Position numbers and translations under genes: made by a program. From positions 1 to 64,000 of the forward strand of contig NZ_QNQZ01000003.1 in assembly GCF_003390935.1 (NCBI RefSeq): a DNA stretch of 64,000 nt. Direction: 5' to 3'. This DNA is from Lewinella sp. IMCC34191 (GTDB taxonomy: Bacteria > Bacteroidota > Bacteroidia > Chitinophagales > Saprospiraceae). Below the pieces are notes generated by a model. The model had not been told where the DNA came from. It was given only the letters and a program-made list of their open reading frames with translations, and did not search any database. This document shows positions 8,141 through 17,409 of this stretch, piece after piece. Positions within the stretch are counted from its first letter, which is position 1; every line of letters starts with the position of its first letter.

Positions 8141-9455
8141 GCTGGGCGTCGATGAAGCTCACTTCCCGGTTGTTTACCAGGAACAGGGAGCTTTCGCCCC
8201 CGCGGAACAGCGTTCGCTCTCCTTCCAGCAACTGGCTGTAATCGTCGGCATTACGTACGGCCAGCACGTACTGGTCGGCCGTGGCGTTGACCTCGTTGGT
8301 GGCCGCGGTAATTTTGGCCTCGATATCGGCGATCTTATCACTGAGTTCCAGTTGGGTTTCCGAAAGCTTCACGCGGGTAAGGGCCAGCTTACCGCGCTCT
8401 TTGCGAAGCAGGAGGGGTTGGCGGACGGTTACCCCCCACTTATAGTTGTTGCCACTTAATTCCTGAATGGGATCATCTACGCCGCCGGCCAGGAGCGCGT
8501 TGTACTTGACATCGACCTGCGGCTTCAGGTATTCGCGCTGCAGCCGCTCGTCTATTTCCAGATCGGCGATCTTCAAGCGGGTGCGGGTAAGCAAGGGGTT
8601 ATCGTCTACCGGTTGGGGCGTAGCGCTTACGAGCGCAGCAACGGCTACTTCATCGATCGGGCGGGGCAGCGTGGTAGGTTCCAGTTCGACGGGTACCACG
8701 CCGTCAATCCAGAGGTAGGCGTTCATGCGGGCGCGGGCATTGGCCAGATCCAGCAGAGCCGTTTCCCGACCCAGCTGCCGGTTCTGAACCAGGATACGGG
8801 CCTCGAGCGTATCGATAGCCGGTCGGTTACCGGATTGCGCCTCGGCCAGGACGGCCGCGTAGCGTTGGCGAGCGGCAACCAGGGCATCGTCGTACACCTC
8901 CAGCGCGGCGGCGGCTCCCGCCCATTCCCAGTAGATTTGTCCGGCGGAGTAAAGCAGTTCGTTAAGCAGGATGAGGCGCTCCGCTACCGTAGCCTGCCGG
9001 TAAACCTGCGCCCGCCGCAATTCCGCCCGCCGCTCGTCAAACATCAGCCCCTGCCCGAGGGAAGCAGTCAGTCCGGCAGCGTAGAGACCCGATTCCGGTA
9101 CGTTATGCTCGGGGTTAAGGTAGTATCCGTCGTTGCGCTCGTAGGCGGCGTTCAGTTCGATACCGAACCAGGTAGGAACCTTCACCCCACCCTCGATCAC
9201 GCTGTAATACCGCGTTCCCTTAAAGTACTTCTGGCTGAGGTCGCCGTATATCTTCGGGTCGAAGAACCCACGCGCGCTCAGCATGACCGCCTCGGCCCGT
9301 TCCCGCTGTAGGTCGGCCCGCACGGACAGGGGGTGGTGCTGGTAGACCAATTCCAGGAAATCATCCTCCGACAGTACCGCGGGCAGGTCCTGCGCTACCA
9401 CCGGTACGGCGAGGGTCAGCAAAGCCAGGAACCAGAAAAGCCGTAGACTTATCAT
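8034..9455 (-). CDS. TolC-family outer membrane efflux protein
   Basis: 473 residues from the ATG at 9455. A signal peptide (LFWFLALLTLAVPVVAQ) is followed by two long helical repeats (for example RAQVYRQATVAERLILLNEL and IADIEAKITAATNEVNATAD) alternating with strand segments, the TolC pattern. It forms the outer membrane channel for the export complex encoded upstream. The start overlaps the HlyD stop as ATGA, pointing to coupled translation. A frame running to 9737 is only a shadow of HlyD. Its 3' end overlaps the convergent gene at 6554-8140 by 107 bp. Confidence 0.9.
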   Translation of the reverse strand: MISLRLFWFLALLTLAVPVVAQDLPAVLSEDDFLELVYQHHPLSVRADLQRERAEAVMLSARGFFDPKIYGDLSQKYFKGTRYYSVIEGGVKVPTWFGIELNAAYERNDGYYLNPEHNVPESGLYAAGLTASLGQGLMFDERRAELRRAQVYRQATVAERLILLNELLYSAGQIYWEWAGAAAALEVYDDALVAARQRYAAVLAEAQSGNRPAIDTLEARILVQNRQLGRETALLDLANARARMNAYLWIDGVVPVELEPTTLPRPIDEVAVAALVSATPQPVDDNPLLTRTRLKIADLEIDERLQREYLKPQVDVKYNALLAGGVDDPIQELSGNNYKWGVTVRQPLLLRKERGKLALTRVKLSETQLELSDKIADIEAKITAATNEVNATADQYVLAVRNADDYSQLLEGERTLFRGGESSLFLVNNREVSFIDAQLKRVELMVKHRKARLTRSFAVGRIPVVGDAVSPSE

Positions 9456-10822
9456 TTCGGAACCTTGATTTTTGGTGGGGCGGGCGGAGCACTTCCCCCC
9501 TCGGGGGCGTAAAGGTCCGGCGGGAATCCGTTCACCTTCCGCCACAGCTCGTACCAGATCGGGACATTCTTCAACAGGATGAGGGCACTCGCTCCGGATC
9601 CGACGCGCAGCGCTTCCGGCCAATCGCGTTCGTCCGGGTCCGGGGCTACCATCATGCGGTATTGTCCGCCTACGTTGCTCGCCCGATCGATGGCTACGAT
9701 CTTTCCGCGGTAGGTTCCGTAACTGGTATTCGGCCATCCGGAGAACACGATAGCGGGCCAGCCGTCAAACTGGATATTGACCTCCTGACCGATATCCATC
9801 AGCGGGAGATCGATCGGTCGCACGTATAGTTCAACCGCCAGGTCGTAGTCCGAGGGGACAATGGTCAGTATCTGCTCTCCGGCGGACAGGGTTTGGCCGA
9901 TTCCGGCGGACATAATCTGGGTCACGTAGCCCGCCTGGGGGGCGCGTACGTAGTAGAGATCGGTCCGACGCTCGTAGTTGCTGAATTGATTCTGCAGGTC
10001 CGCCACCTTGGCTTCGGCATCGAAGCGACCGCTGAGTGCGGTATACCGGTCCGAACTCGTTTTGGCCAGGTCGTCACGCAGTTTCGCCTGGATGGCATTG
10101 AGTTCGACCCGGGCGTTGATGACTTTATTCCGGGAAGCGAGCAATTTGTTTTCCGCGCTGATGAGTTCGGCCTGGGCCTGCTGGTAGGTGACCCGGCGGT
10201 TCTCCAGGTCGGTGAGCGATTTCAGCCCCTGATCGTACAGGCTTTCGATCCGCTCGTACTGTTCGCGCGCTACTTCGGTATTCAGGCGGGTCGCCTCGAG
10301 ATCCATGCTGTCGCTGGCGACGGTCAATTGAGCCTGCCGGAGTTCGTTGCGGGCCTGTTCGGTCCGTAGCCGGCCGGATTCCCGCAGGGCATCCATTTGG
10401 TCGGCCAGGGCGGCTACCTTGGAATTATAGGACTCCAGCGACATTTCCTGGGCGCGGACCTGGGATTGGGTCCGGTCCAACAGGCTCGTATCGAAGTAAG
10501 CATCCTTGGTTTCGGAGAGCCACAATAGGGTATCGCCTTCTTCGACAAAATCGCCCTCGCGGACGTACCACTGGCGTACCTGACCGCCGATCACGGTCTG
10601 GATCACCTGAGGTCGTTCGTTGGGGCGTAACGTGGTCAGCTCGCCCGTCGCCCGTACGTTCTGCGTCCAGGGAAGGAACAGGGCAATCAGGAACAGGACG
10701 GAGAAAATGATCAGCAGCCGCAACAGTACCCGTCCGGCTTTCCGATTTTCCACGTACTGTAGCGATGACAACCGGCTACGATCCACGTAGCGGTTCACGG
10801 AGTTGAGGGAGATGTTAAGCAT
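9452..10822 (-). CDS. HlyD-family membrane fusion protein
   Basis: 456 residues from the ATG at 10822, which lies 1 nt after the ABC stop. One membrane segment at about residues 31-50 (LLRLLIIFSVLFLIALFLPW), then a lipoyl-like half motif (GGQVRQWYVREGDFVEEGD), a long coiled coil rich in Gln/Glu/Arg (about 110-290), the second lipoyl half (YVRAPQAGYVTQIM) and a beta-barrel domain. It would bridge the inner-membrane ABC protein and TolC across the periplasm. It carries an ATGA overlap with TolC downstream. Confidence 0.92.
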   Translation of the reverse strand: MLNISLNSVNRYVDRSRLSSLQYVENRKAGRVLLRLLIIFSVLFLIALFLPWTQNVRATGELTTLRPNERPQVIQTVIGGQVRQWYVREGDFVEEGDTLLWLSETKDAYFDTSLLDRTQSQVRAQEMSLESYNSKVAALADQMDALRESGRLRTEQARNELRQAQLTVASDSMDLEATRLNTEVAREQYERIESLYDQGLKSLTDLENRRVTYQQAQAELISAENKLLASRNKVINARVELNAIQAKLRDDLAKTSSDRYTALSGRFDAEAKVADLQNQFSNYERRTDLYYVRAPQAGYVTQIMSAGIGQTLSAGEQILTIVPSDYDLAVELYVRPIDLPLMDIGQEVNIQFDGWPAIVFSGWPNTSYGTYRGKIVAIDRASNVGGQYRMMVAPDPDERDWPEALRVGSGASALILLKNVPIWYELWRKVNGFPPDLYAPEGGSAPPAPPKIKVPK

Positions 10823-10823
10823 G

Positions 10824-12521
10824 CTAAGAAGGGGTTTCCAGGCTAGACTCGGTGACGGTTCCATCCTCCATGCGCAACAGTCGGTGGCAGCAACTACCCA
10901 GGTAGTCGGTGCTGCTGACCGCGATCATGGTCCATGGATGGACGGGGTCGATCAGGAAGTCGATGATCTGTTGACGAATGGTTTCGTCGATGGGATCGAA
11001 TACGTTTTCTAAAAGCAGCAGTTTCGGTTTGTCGGCGATCGCCCGGGCAATCAGCAAACGCTGAACGATACTGCGGGGCAGCTTGTCGCCCGTCGGGTCG
11101 AGTTTGGTTTCGTAGCCCTGCGGCATATTCTGAATGGCATTGGTGAGGCCGAGGTTCTCCACGGCCCACTGCACATTATCGAAGGTGGCCGCTTCCCGAC
11201 CCATCGTAATATTTTCCAGTAGGGTGCCTTCGAATAGTTCGCCGTTCGTGAAACAGGCACCGATGACGGAGTGCAGCGCCTCGATGCTGAGATTTCCCTT
11301 CGGCAGGTGGTTGTACGCCACGGTACCCTGTTGGATGTCGTACAGCCCGGCGATGACATAAAGCAGGGTACTCTTGCCTGCTCCGTTTCCACCGGTGATC
11401 AGGATGCGTTCGCCTGCGGGTACGGAGAAATTGACGTCCCGCAGGACGGGTTTGGTTTTATTGGGATAAGTGAAAGTGACACCCTCGAGTTGAACGGAAA
11501 TACCGCTGTCGCCCTTTAGGAGGTCCGCCCCCGCGTCGCCGTCCTTATTGTCCAGCTCCAGGTCCGTAACCTGGCCGATCTTCTCGAGTCCGGTCAGTAC
11601 GTCGTAGATCGTTTCCAGGCTGAGTACCAATTTTTCAACCGAGGCCATGACGAAGAGGATGATGATTTCCGCCGCTACGAACTGCCCGATGTTCATCCGC
11701 TGCTGCATCACGAGCAAACCACCGATTGCCAGCAGGCCGAGGGCGACAATCACCTTGAAGACTACCAGCAAGGAATACTGGCGGATGAGGATCGTAAAGT
11801 GGCTCTCCCGGGCGCCCAGGTAGCTGTCTACGTGCCGATTCATCCGCTGCAGGGCCATGTCGGTCTTTCCGGCCAGCTTGAAGGTGCCCGAAGTACGGGC
11901 TAATTCTTCCAGCCAGTGAACGGCCGCGTACTTATGCTTGGATTCCTTCAGGCTGGTGGCCAGTCCGCTTTTGGCGGTGAACACGAAAATGAGCACCACC
12001 AAGATGACCAGAATGACCCCGAAAAGAATAAAGAAGGGGTGATAAACGGATAGCAGGAGCAGTCCCAGGAGTACCTGTAAGGAGGCCACGGAAAAATCGA
12101 TCAGGATCTTCGACAGCCCCTTCTGTACGGTCAGTACGTCGAAGAAGCGGTTCATGAGTTCGGGCCCGTAGTGATTGTAGAGTACCTCGGTCCGGATCTT
12201 GGGGATCCGGTAAGCGAATTCGAAGGCGGCTCGGCTGAAGATCTTCTGCTGCAAATTCTCCACCACGCGGAGTTGCTGTATCTGCAGAACGCCAACCATC
12301 GCGATACCAAAAACTACCAGGCCGACCAGCACCATCCAGGCGGTGCTCACCCGCCCGCCCATGATCAGGTTGACGATCGCCTGGATACCCAGTGGCAACG
12401 ACAGGTTGACGATACCGGCAAAAAGCGCATATACCCAGACGTTTTTCACCTCCGCCGAGTCCGGCCGCAGGAGTCGCCAGAAGCGTTGCAGCGGCGAAAG
12501 TTCGTTTTCAGTTCCGGTCAT
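10824..12521 (-). CDS. ABC exporter with degenerate ATPase domain
   Basis: 565 residues from the ATG at 12521 (a TTG at 12530 adds three). Six-helix membrane domain (about residues 25-320), then a nucleotide-binding domain. Walker A is intact (GGNGAGKST, 377-385). The Q-loop reads ACFTNG, the signature reads DKLPRSIVQRL instead of LSGGQ, Walker B ends LLLLEN instead of LLLLDE, and the switch His is replaced by Ser (IAVSS, 533-537). From memory, related Bacteroidota ABC proteins in TetR/HlyD/TolC operons share this erosion, so it looks like a family trait and not decay. It lacks the C39 peptidase domain of bacteriocin exporters. Substrate unknown. Confidence 0.88.
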   Translation of the reverse strand: MTGTENELSPLQRFWRLLRPDSAEVKNVWVYALFAGIVNLSLPLGIQAIVNLIMGGRVSTAWMVLVGLVVFGIAMVGVLQIQQLRVVENLQQKIFSRAAFEFAYRIPKIRTEVLYNHYGPELMNRFFDVLTVQKGLSKILIDFSVASLQVLLGLLLLSVYHPFFILFGVILVILVVLIFVFTAKSGLATSLKESKHKYAAVHWLEELARTSGTFKLAGKTDMALQRMNRHVDSYLGARESHFTILIRQYSLLVVFKVIVALGLLAIGGLLVMQQRMNIGQFVAAEIIILFVMASVEKLVLSLETIYDVLTGLEKIGQVTDLELDNKDGDAGADLLKGDSGISVQLEGVTFTYPNKTKPVLRDVNFSVPAGERILITGGNGAGKSTLLYVIAGLYDIQQGTVAYNHLPKGNLSIEALHSVIGACFTNGELFEGTLLENITMGREAATFDNVQWAVENLGLTNAIQNMPQGYETKLDPTGDKLPRSIVQRLLIARAIADKPKLLLLENVFDPIDETIRQQIIDFLIDPVHPWTMIAVSSTDYLGSCCHRLLRMEDGTVTESSLETPS

Positions 12522-12530
12522 GATGGGCAA

Positions 12531-13205
12531 TTATCTGATAGTCCGGAAAGCCATTTCCGTAAAAAAACACACGACCGAATCCTCTCCGTCCCGATTATCC
12601 GTAATCAGGGGAAGGTGTTCGGCAAAAAAGCGCTGAAGGTGCGCACCCTCGATGATGGTACTCACCAACATATGCGGGTAGGCAAAGTCCGGGTTGAGTT
12701 CCAAAATGATCCCGCTGACCTGCTGGATCAGCGATTTGTAATAGCTAAAGGCACCATCCTCGTTTTCGTCGTCGACGTGCCGGTTCAAATACACCTTCAA
12801 GCTTTCGGCCACGACGATGCGGTTCAACTTCACCTCGTTGATGTGACTGAAATTGCTGTCCTCGGCGATCTCCTCCGTCAGCAACTTGATTGCCCGGCGA
12901 AGGCGGTTTTCGGCATCCTCGACGTTGGCCAGGGTAAAGGCCAGACGGTATTCCATCCAGCCCCAATACCACATGACCAGGTACGTCAGTAGCTTGTGCT
13001 TATTCTCGAAGTACCGGTAAACCGATGCCTCCGTCGTACCCACGTGCAAACTGAGCTTGCGAAAGGTGAAGTTCTCCAATCCAAGCTTTACCAGCAGATC
13101 GATACTACCGGACACGATGCGGCGTCCGAGATCGCTTGTCTCCGGGTCCTTTAGATAGAGCTTGTCGGATACGGAAATGCTAATCTTTCCGGCTAGATGT
13201 TCCAA
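12531..13205 (-). CDS. TetR-family transcriptional regulator
   Basis: 224 residues. The N-terminal helix-turn-helix shows FTFRKLSLHVGTTEASVYRY followed by FENKHKLL, the standard TetR pattern; the remainder is the helical ligand domain. An in-frame TAA directly precedes a TTG at 13205, so TTG is the most upstream start. No ATG fits without losing the residues before the HTH. It is the first gene of the ABC / HlyD / TolC operon (9 nt to the ABC start) and likely represses it and itself through the AT-rich repeats at 13218-13246. Confidence 0.88.
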   Translation of the reverse strand: MEHLAGKISISVSDKLYLKDPETSDLGRRIVSGSIDLLVKLGLENFTFRKLSLHVGTTEASVYRYFENKHKLLTYLVMWYWGWMEYRLAFTLANVEDAENRLRRAIKLLTEEIAEDSNFSHINEVKLNRIVVAESLKVYLNRHVDDENEDGAFSYYKSLIQQVSGIILELNPDFAYPHMLVSTIIEGAHLQRFFAEHLPLITDNRDGEDSVVCFFTEMAFRTIR

Positions 13206-13217
13206 TTAAATAGCATT

Positions 13218-13246
13218 ACTATTAATAATGTAGGAATAACTATTAA
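13218..13246. promoter_or_regulatory. AT-rich direct repeats, probable TetR operator/promoter
   Basis: ACTATTAA occurs at 13218-13225 and 13239-13246, exactly 21 bp (two helical turns) apart; the first is embedded in a near-palindrome ATTACTATTAATAAT. It is 13 bp upstream of the TetR start codon. The spacing suits cooperative binding on one DNA face. Confidence 0.45.
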
Positions 13247-13345
13247 ACCCCCAAGTAGTTTAGTCACTCCAAAGAATTTTCGCTACCCTAACACCGTTCT
13301 TCCGGTATTGATCTATTCCAAAAAAATCACCTGACCGATTTGGCC

Positions 13346-14203
13346 GTGAAAAAACTTTTACCCCTGATAATCATTGCCGTATGCGTCGGACTCACCGGAT
13401 ACTCTTCCGGCCCCGCAAGCTCCTCCGAACAGGGATTCACCGGTGCCCCCAGTGCGGGAGGCGGTAAGGAAGGCACCTGCGGGAATTGCCACCGCTCGGG
13501 AAGCTACGGTACGCCCCAACTTCAAGCTCGCTTCGACGGGATGGAGGACTTAACCTACCGACCGGGTCAAAAGTACACCGTTACGATTTCCGTCCGGCCG
13601 GAGATGGGCGAACCCAAGGGCTATGGCTTCCAGGCGCAGTTTCTTGACGGGAGCGATCCCATTTTACAGCCCGCCGGCATCCTCACCGAACCGGACGCGG
13701 CTACCCAGATAGCCACCACCGGAAGCGGCCGCACCTACGCCGAGCACAAAAAGCCGAACAGCGACAGCCTTTTTACCTTCAATTGGACCGCCCCGTCGGC
13801 AGGAACGGGGGCCGTCTCCCTCTACTTAACGGGCAACCTCACCAACTTGGCGGATGGATCGCAGGGCGATAACGGATCCCGCGATCCGCTGGTCGTTACC
13901 CTCACCGAAGGCGATGCAATTTCAACATCGACTACGCATCCCACGCATCCTTTCCTAGCCGAAGCCCCCTACCCCAACCCGGCCACCGACAAGGTGACCG
14001 TCCCACTGAACCCTTCGGCAGGCGGTCGCTTCCGCTTCGATTTAATCGGGCCGGACGGCAGGTTGCTGGAATCCAGGGCGAAAGATCTGCCCGCGGGACT
14101 ACAGACCGTTACGGTCGATTTATTGTCGCGCGCGAGTGGGGTGTACCATTACCGCATTTCGGGTCCGTCGGCTTCCGAGACCGTCAGGCTCTACCGGAAG
14201 TAG
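13346..14203 (+). CDS. secreted choice-of-anchor V protein with CxxCH and T9SS tail
   Basis: 285 residues from a GTG at 13346 (TTG at 13340 is an alternative). A signal peptide (KKLLPLIIIAVCVGLTGYSS) leads to GFTGAPSAGGGKEGTCGNCH: a single CGNCH motif able to hold haem c, in the arrangement seen in choice-of-anchor V (reelin-like) proteins. A beta-rich domain follows (about 50-195). The C-terminal ~80 residues begin with APYPNPATDKVTV and end in a YLYRK-like strand, a type A sorting domain for type IX secretion. It therefore probably ends at the cell surface. Its stop touches that of convergent metZ with no gap. Confidence 0.82.
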   Translation: MKKLLPLIIIAVCVGLTGYSSGPASSSEQGFTGAPSAGGGKEGTCGNCHRSGSYGTPQLQARFDGMEDLTYRPGQKYTVTISVRPEMGEPKGYGFQAQFLDGSDPILQPAGILTEPDAATQIATTGSGRTYAEHKKPNSDSLFTFNWTAPSAGTGAVSLYLTGNLTNLADGSQGDNGSRDPLVVTLTEGDAISTSTTHPTHPFLAEAPYPNPATDKVTVPLNPSAGGRFRFDLIGPDGRLLESRAKDLPAGLQTVTVDLLSRASGVYHYRISGPSASETVRLYRK

Positions 14204-15370
14204 TTATTGGAGGCCACCTTCCAGGTCTGCCTGTATATCCGCTACGGCTTCCAACCCTACACTCATACGCACCAACCCGTCGGTTATGCCGACCGCCGCG
14301 CGCTCGGCGGGGCTCAGTTTGCTATGGGTAGTCGTGGCGGGATGCGTAAGAATGGTACGGGTATCGCCGAGGTTGCTGCTGCGGGTGCATAACTGGGCCT
14401 GGTTCAGCAGCTGCCGGGCCGCGGCTTCCCCACCCTTAAGTTCGAAGGTGACGATACCTCCACCGGCCCGCATCTGCCGGCGCGCCAGCTCGTATTGGGG
14501 GTGACTGGGGAGGAACGGATAGTGTACCTTTTCTACGCCGGGCTGCTCCATAAGCCATTCGGCCATGGCGAGCGCTGACCGACAGTGGGCATCCATGCGT
14601 ACCGTCAGCGTTTCCAGGCTCTTGGATATCACCCAGGCATTGAAGGGCGACATGGCGGGTCCGGTATGCCGGCAGAAGAAAATGACCTTCTCCATGATCT
14701 CGGCACACCCGAGCAAGAGACCGCCCAGTACCCTGCCCTGCCCGTCCATCCACTTGGTGGCCGAATGCGTGATCAGGTCCGCACCGTAGTCGGCCGGACG
14801 CTGCAGGTAGGGCGTGGCAAAGCAGTTGTCCACGATGAAGGTAAGTCCGTGTGCCCGGCAGAAGGCCCCCGCCTTTTCCAGATCGACCAATTGCAGGCCC
14901 GGATTGGAAGGTGTTTCGGTGACGAACAGGCGGGTACGATCGGTCACCGCCGCCGGCCAACTTTCGGGATCGTTCGGCTCGACGTAGGTAAAGGTGACAC
15001 CCCATTTCGGGAGGATCTGCGAGAGAATCTGGTGGGTGCTGCCGAAGACGGCGCGCGTTGCCACGATGTGGTCGCCCTGCTCGACAAGCGCTCCTAGACT
15101 GGCGAATACGGCCGACATCCCCGAGGCGGTCGCGAAACCGGCCTCCGTGCCCTCCAGGCTGCACGCCTTGGCGATCAGTTCGTCTACGTTCGGGTTGTTG
15201 TACCGGCTGTAAATGATCCCTTCTCCCTGGCCGGCGAAAGTATCCGCCATGGCCTCGGCCGAAGGGAAAGTGAAGCTACTCGTCAGGAAAAGGGGGGTAC
15301 TATGCTCCCGGTAACCCGTGGGAGACATTTGCTCCCGAATAGCCCGGGTAGATGGATGCTTCTCTTGCAT
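14204..15370 (-). CDS. metZ: O-succinylhomoserine sulfhydrylase (PLP, Cys/Met metabolism)
   Basis: 388 residues, start ATG at 15370. Fold-type I trans-sulfuration enzyme: YSRYNNPNVDELIAKACSLEG binding region in the N-terminal third, ATASGMSAVF, and the PLP lysine in HSATKWMDGQGRVLGG. The DGQGRVLGG continuation is the form I associate with MetZ, which makes homocysteine from O-succinylhomoserine and sulfide; cystathionine gamma-synthase remains possible. It follows a small lipoprotein gene by 11 bp and hemL before that, so it may be the end of a three-gene transcript. Confidence 0.87.
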   Translation of the reverse strand: MQEKHPSTRAIREQMSPTGYREHSTPLFLTSSFTFPSAEAMADTFAGQGEGIIYSRYNNPNVDELIAKACSLEGTEAGFATASGMSAVFASLGALVEQGDHIVATRAVFGSTHQILSQILPKWGVTFTYVEPNDPESWPAAVTDRTRLFVTETPSNPGLQLVDLEKAGAFCRAHGLTFIVDNCFATPYLQRPADYGADLITHSATKWMDGQGRVLGGLLLGCAEIMEKVIFFCRHTGPAMSPFNAWVISKSLETLTVRMDAHCRSALAMAEWLMEQPGVEKVHYPFLPSHPQYELARRQMRAGGGIVTFELKGGEAAARQLLNQAQLCTRSSNLGDTRTILTHPATTTHSKLSPAERAAVGITDGLVRMSVGLEAVADIQADLEGGLQ

Positions 15371-15381
15371 CCGCAATAATA

Positions 15382-15783
15382 CTACATCTTCCGGGTGGCA
15401 ACCGTCATGTAAGTGTTTAAAGCCGTACCGGTAAGCTCATCCGCCGAAGGTTGCCCTTTCAACTTCAGGTCTACGGTGGTTTGATACTCGGTCGAATAGA
15501 ACTCGATCATCAGCCCGTCGTCGGTTCGCTCCACCGAACTCAGGTCCACGCTGCTTCCATTTACATTGATGGTACCGTCCAGTTCGTCCCCGGAACCGGT
15601 CAGACTAAGTACGCCCTTGACCGTACCACCGGGCGTATCCATCACGGTGATGTCCCAGTCGCCCGCATAGGTGGTATTGCCCAGATCGGGTTCGACCATT
15701 TCCTCCGGGGGGGAGGTCGCCGTACGGGGAGTGGAGCAGGCAGCCGTAAGCAAACAGCAGAACAGGATGGGTAAGTAGCGCAT
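15382..15783 (-). CDS. small lipoprotein of unknown function
   Basis: 133 residues from the ATG at 15783. The signal peptide ends in a lipobox (LLTAAC), then a Thr/Pro-rich linker and a beta-strand-rich domain (YAGDWDITVMDTPGGTVKGV ... ELDGTINV). The strand pattern resembles small lipocalin-like or DUF-type Bacteroidota lipoproteins, but I cannot name a family. It sits between hemL (51 bp) and metZ (11 bp) on the same strand. Confidence 0.72.
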   Translation of the reverse strand: MRYLPILFCCLLTAACSTPRTATSPPEEMVEPDLGNTTYAGDWDITVMDTPGGTVKGVLSLTGSGDELDGTINVNGSSVDLSSVERTDDGLMIEFYSTEYQTTVDLKLKGQPSADELTGTALNTYMTVATRKM

Positions 15784-15834
15784 GATTGGTTGGTTTGCCG
15801 GGGAAGATAGGGGCTCCGCCAGGATTCGCACCGA

Positions 15835-17163
15835 TCAATTCTCCGAGGTCTCCTCTTCACCGAAGGCAACGTCCATGGCCGCGCAGATCTTGGAAACGGC
15901 TTCCTGTATGTCCAGATCCGTGTGCGCGCTGCTGACGAAGCCTACTTCGTAACCAGAGGGGCCTAGGTAAACGCCGGTCTGCAGCAACTCGTGGTGGATC
16001 ATCTTGAAGTACCGCATATTGGCCGGATCGATTTGATCGGCCCGTTCGATGCGCTCAGTGCCGAAGGCCAGCCAGAAGATGCTCCCGACGTGGGGTACGT
16101 GCAGCGGATACCCCCGCTGCCGGGCGTAGCCCTCGATCTGCTCGGCCATGGCGGAGGTCCGTTCGGCCAAGCGGTCGTAGAAGCCCGGCTCCAGGCATAG
16201 TTCCAGGGCGGCCAGACCGGCGGCCATGGCTACGGGGTTGGCCGAAAGCGTGCCGGCCTGGTACACCGGCCCTACCGGCGCGATGTAGTCCATGATCTCT
16301 TTGCTGGCCGCGTAGGCGCCCACCGGAAATCCGCCGCCGATCACCTTACCGAAGGTGATGATATCGGGCTTGACGTCGTACAGCCCCGCCGCCCCTTCGA
16401 AGCCAACCCGGAAGCCGGAGATCACCTCGTCGAAGATCAGCAGTACGTCGTGCTTCCAGGCCTTGATGCGCAGGCATTCCAGCCAGGAGCGATCCTGGAT
16501 GAGCAGGCCGTTGTTGGCGGGAATCGGTTCCACGATGATACAGGCGATCTCGCCGGCGTGCTCCGTCAGGGTCCGCTCAAGTAAGTCGCGGTCGCCCAGG
16601 GGCAGGACAAGCGTATCCCGGGCAACACTCTCGGTTACGCCGGCCGACGAACTCGTACCGAAGGTGGCCAGGCCGGAACCGGCCTTCACCAGCAGGTTGT
16701 CGACGTGGCCGTGGTAGCAGCCGTCGAATTTGATGATCTTGTTCCGCCCCGTCACCCCGCGGGCCAGACGTAGGGCCGACATCACCGCCTCCGTACCGGA
16801 ACTGACGAAACGGATCCGCTCCACGTAGCGGTGATTATCCAGGATGAGCTTCCCCAGTTGGTTACCCATCCGGTTGGGGGTGCCGAAACTCGTTCCCTTG
16901 ATCACGGTTTCGATCACCTTTTCGCGAATGTGGGCATTATCGTGGCCGTGGATGAGCGGCCCCCACGAACAGCAAAAATCGAGGAAGCGGTTCCCGTCCT
17001 CGTCGGTCATGTGGCTTCCGTGCCCTTCGCGGATGAACAGGGGCGGTCCGCTCACGCTGCGGAAGGCCCGCACCGGGGAATTTACGCCACCGGGAAAATA
17101 CGATTGGGCTTCCTCGAAAAGGTCGGCGGAAGTCTGGCGGGGTATGCGCTGTTCGAAGGTCAT
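15835..17163 (-). CDS. hemL: glutamate-1-semialdehyde 2,1-aminomutase
   Basis: 442 residues, start ATG at 17163 (the frame runs to 17199 but the family begins here). Converts glutamate-1-semialdehyde to 5-aminolevulinate in the C5 route to haem. Diagnostic blocks: FPGGVNSPVRAF near the start, SSGTEAVMSALRLARG, DEVISGFRVG, and the PLP lysine in FGKVIGGGFPVGAY, then GTLSANPVAMAAG. PLP- or PMP-bound cytosolic aminomutase. It is divergent from cdsA (246 bp gap with no clear promoter pair). Confidence 0.95.
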   Translation of the reverse strand: MTFEQRIPRQTSADLFEEAQSYFPGGVNSPVRAFRSVSGPPLFIREGHGSHMTDEDGNRFLDFCCSWGPLIHGHDNAHIREKVIETVIKGTSFGTPNRMGNQLGKLILDNHRYVERIRFVSSGTEAVMSALRLARGVTGRNKIIKFDGCYHGHVDNLLVKAGSGLATFGTSSSAGVTESVARDTLVLPLGDRDLLERTLTEHAGEIACIIVEPIPANNGLLIQDRSWLECLRIKAWKHDVLLIFDEVISGFRVGFEGAAGLYDVKPDIITFGKVIGGGFPVGAYAASKEIMDYIAPVGPVYQAGTLSANPVAMAAGLAALELCLEPGFYDRLAERTSAMAEQIEGYARQRGYPLHVPHVGSIFWLAFGTERIERADQIDPANMRYFKMIHHELLQTGVYLGPSGYEVGFVSSAHTDLDIQEAVSKICAAMDVAFGEEETSEN

Positions 17164-17409
17164 AAGCTTGGGCTTGGATACTGGCCGCAATGTTAGCACT
17201 TCCGGTGGTGGCGGCCGTCTGCCCCAGGTAAAGATGGTAGGCAGCGCGGCAATTTGTCCGGAACTTGGACCGGGCGGTCGGGCGGCTTTGGGGAGTGGTC
17301 AACGCACTATTTCTTCCGGCCAACATCACCGCACAGGGTGTAGCCGGTGCGCATAAGCTATATTACGCCCGCACCGGTATATACCGGACTGACAGATCGA
17401 AGCAAAAGA

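Noticed and set aside
12171-12992. 273-codon plus-strand frame
   Set aside because: Runs antisense across the ABC-TetR junction and has a His/Gln/Arg-rich composition untypical of proteins.
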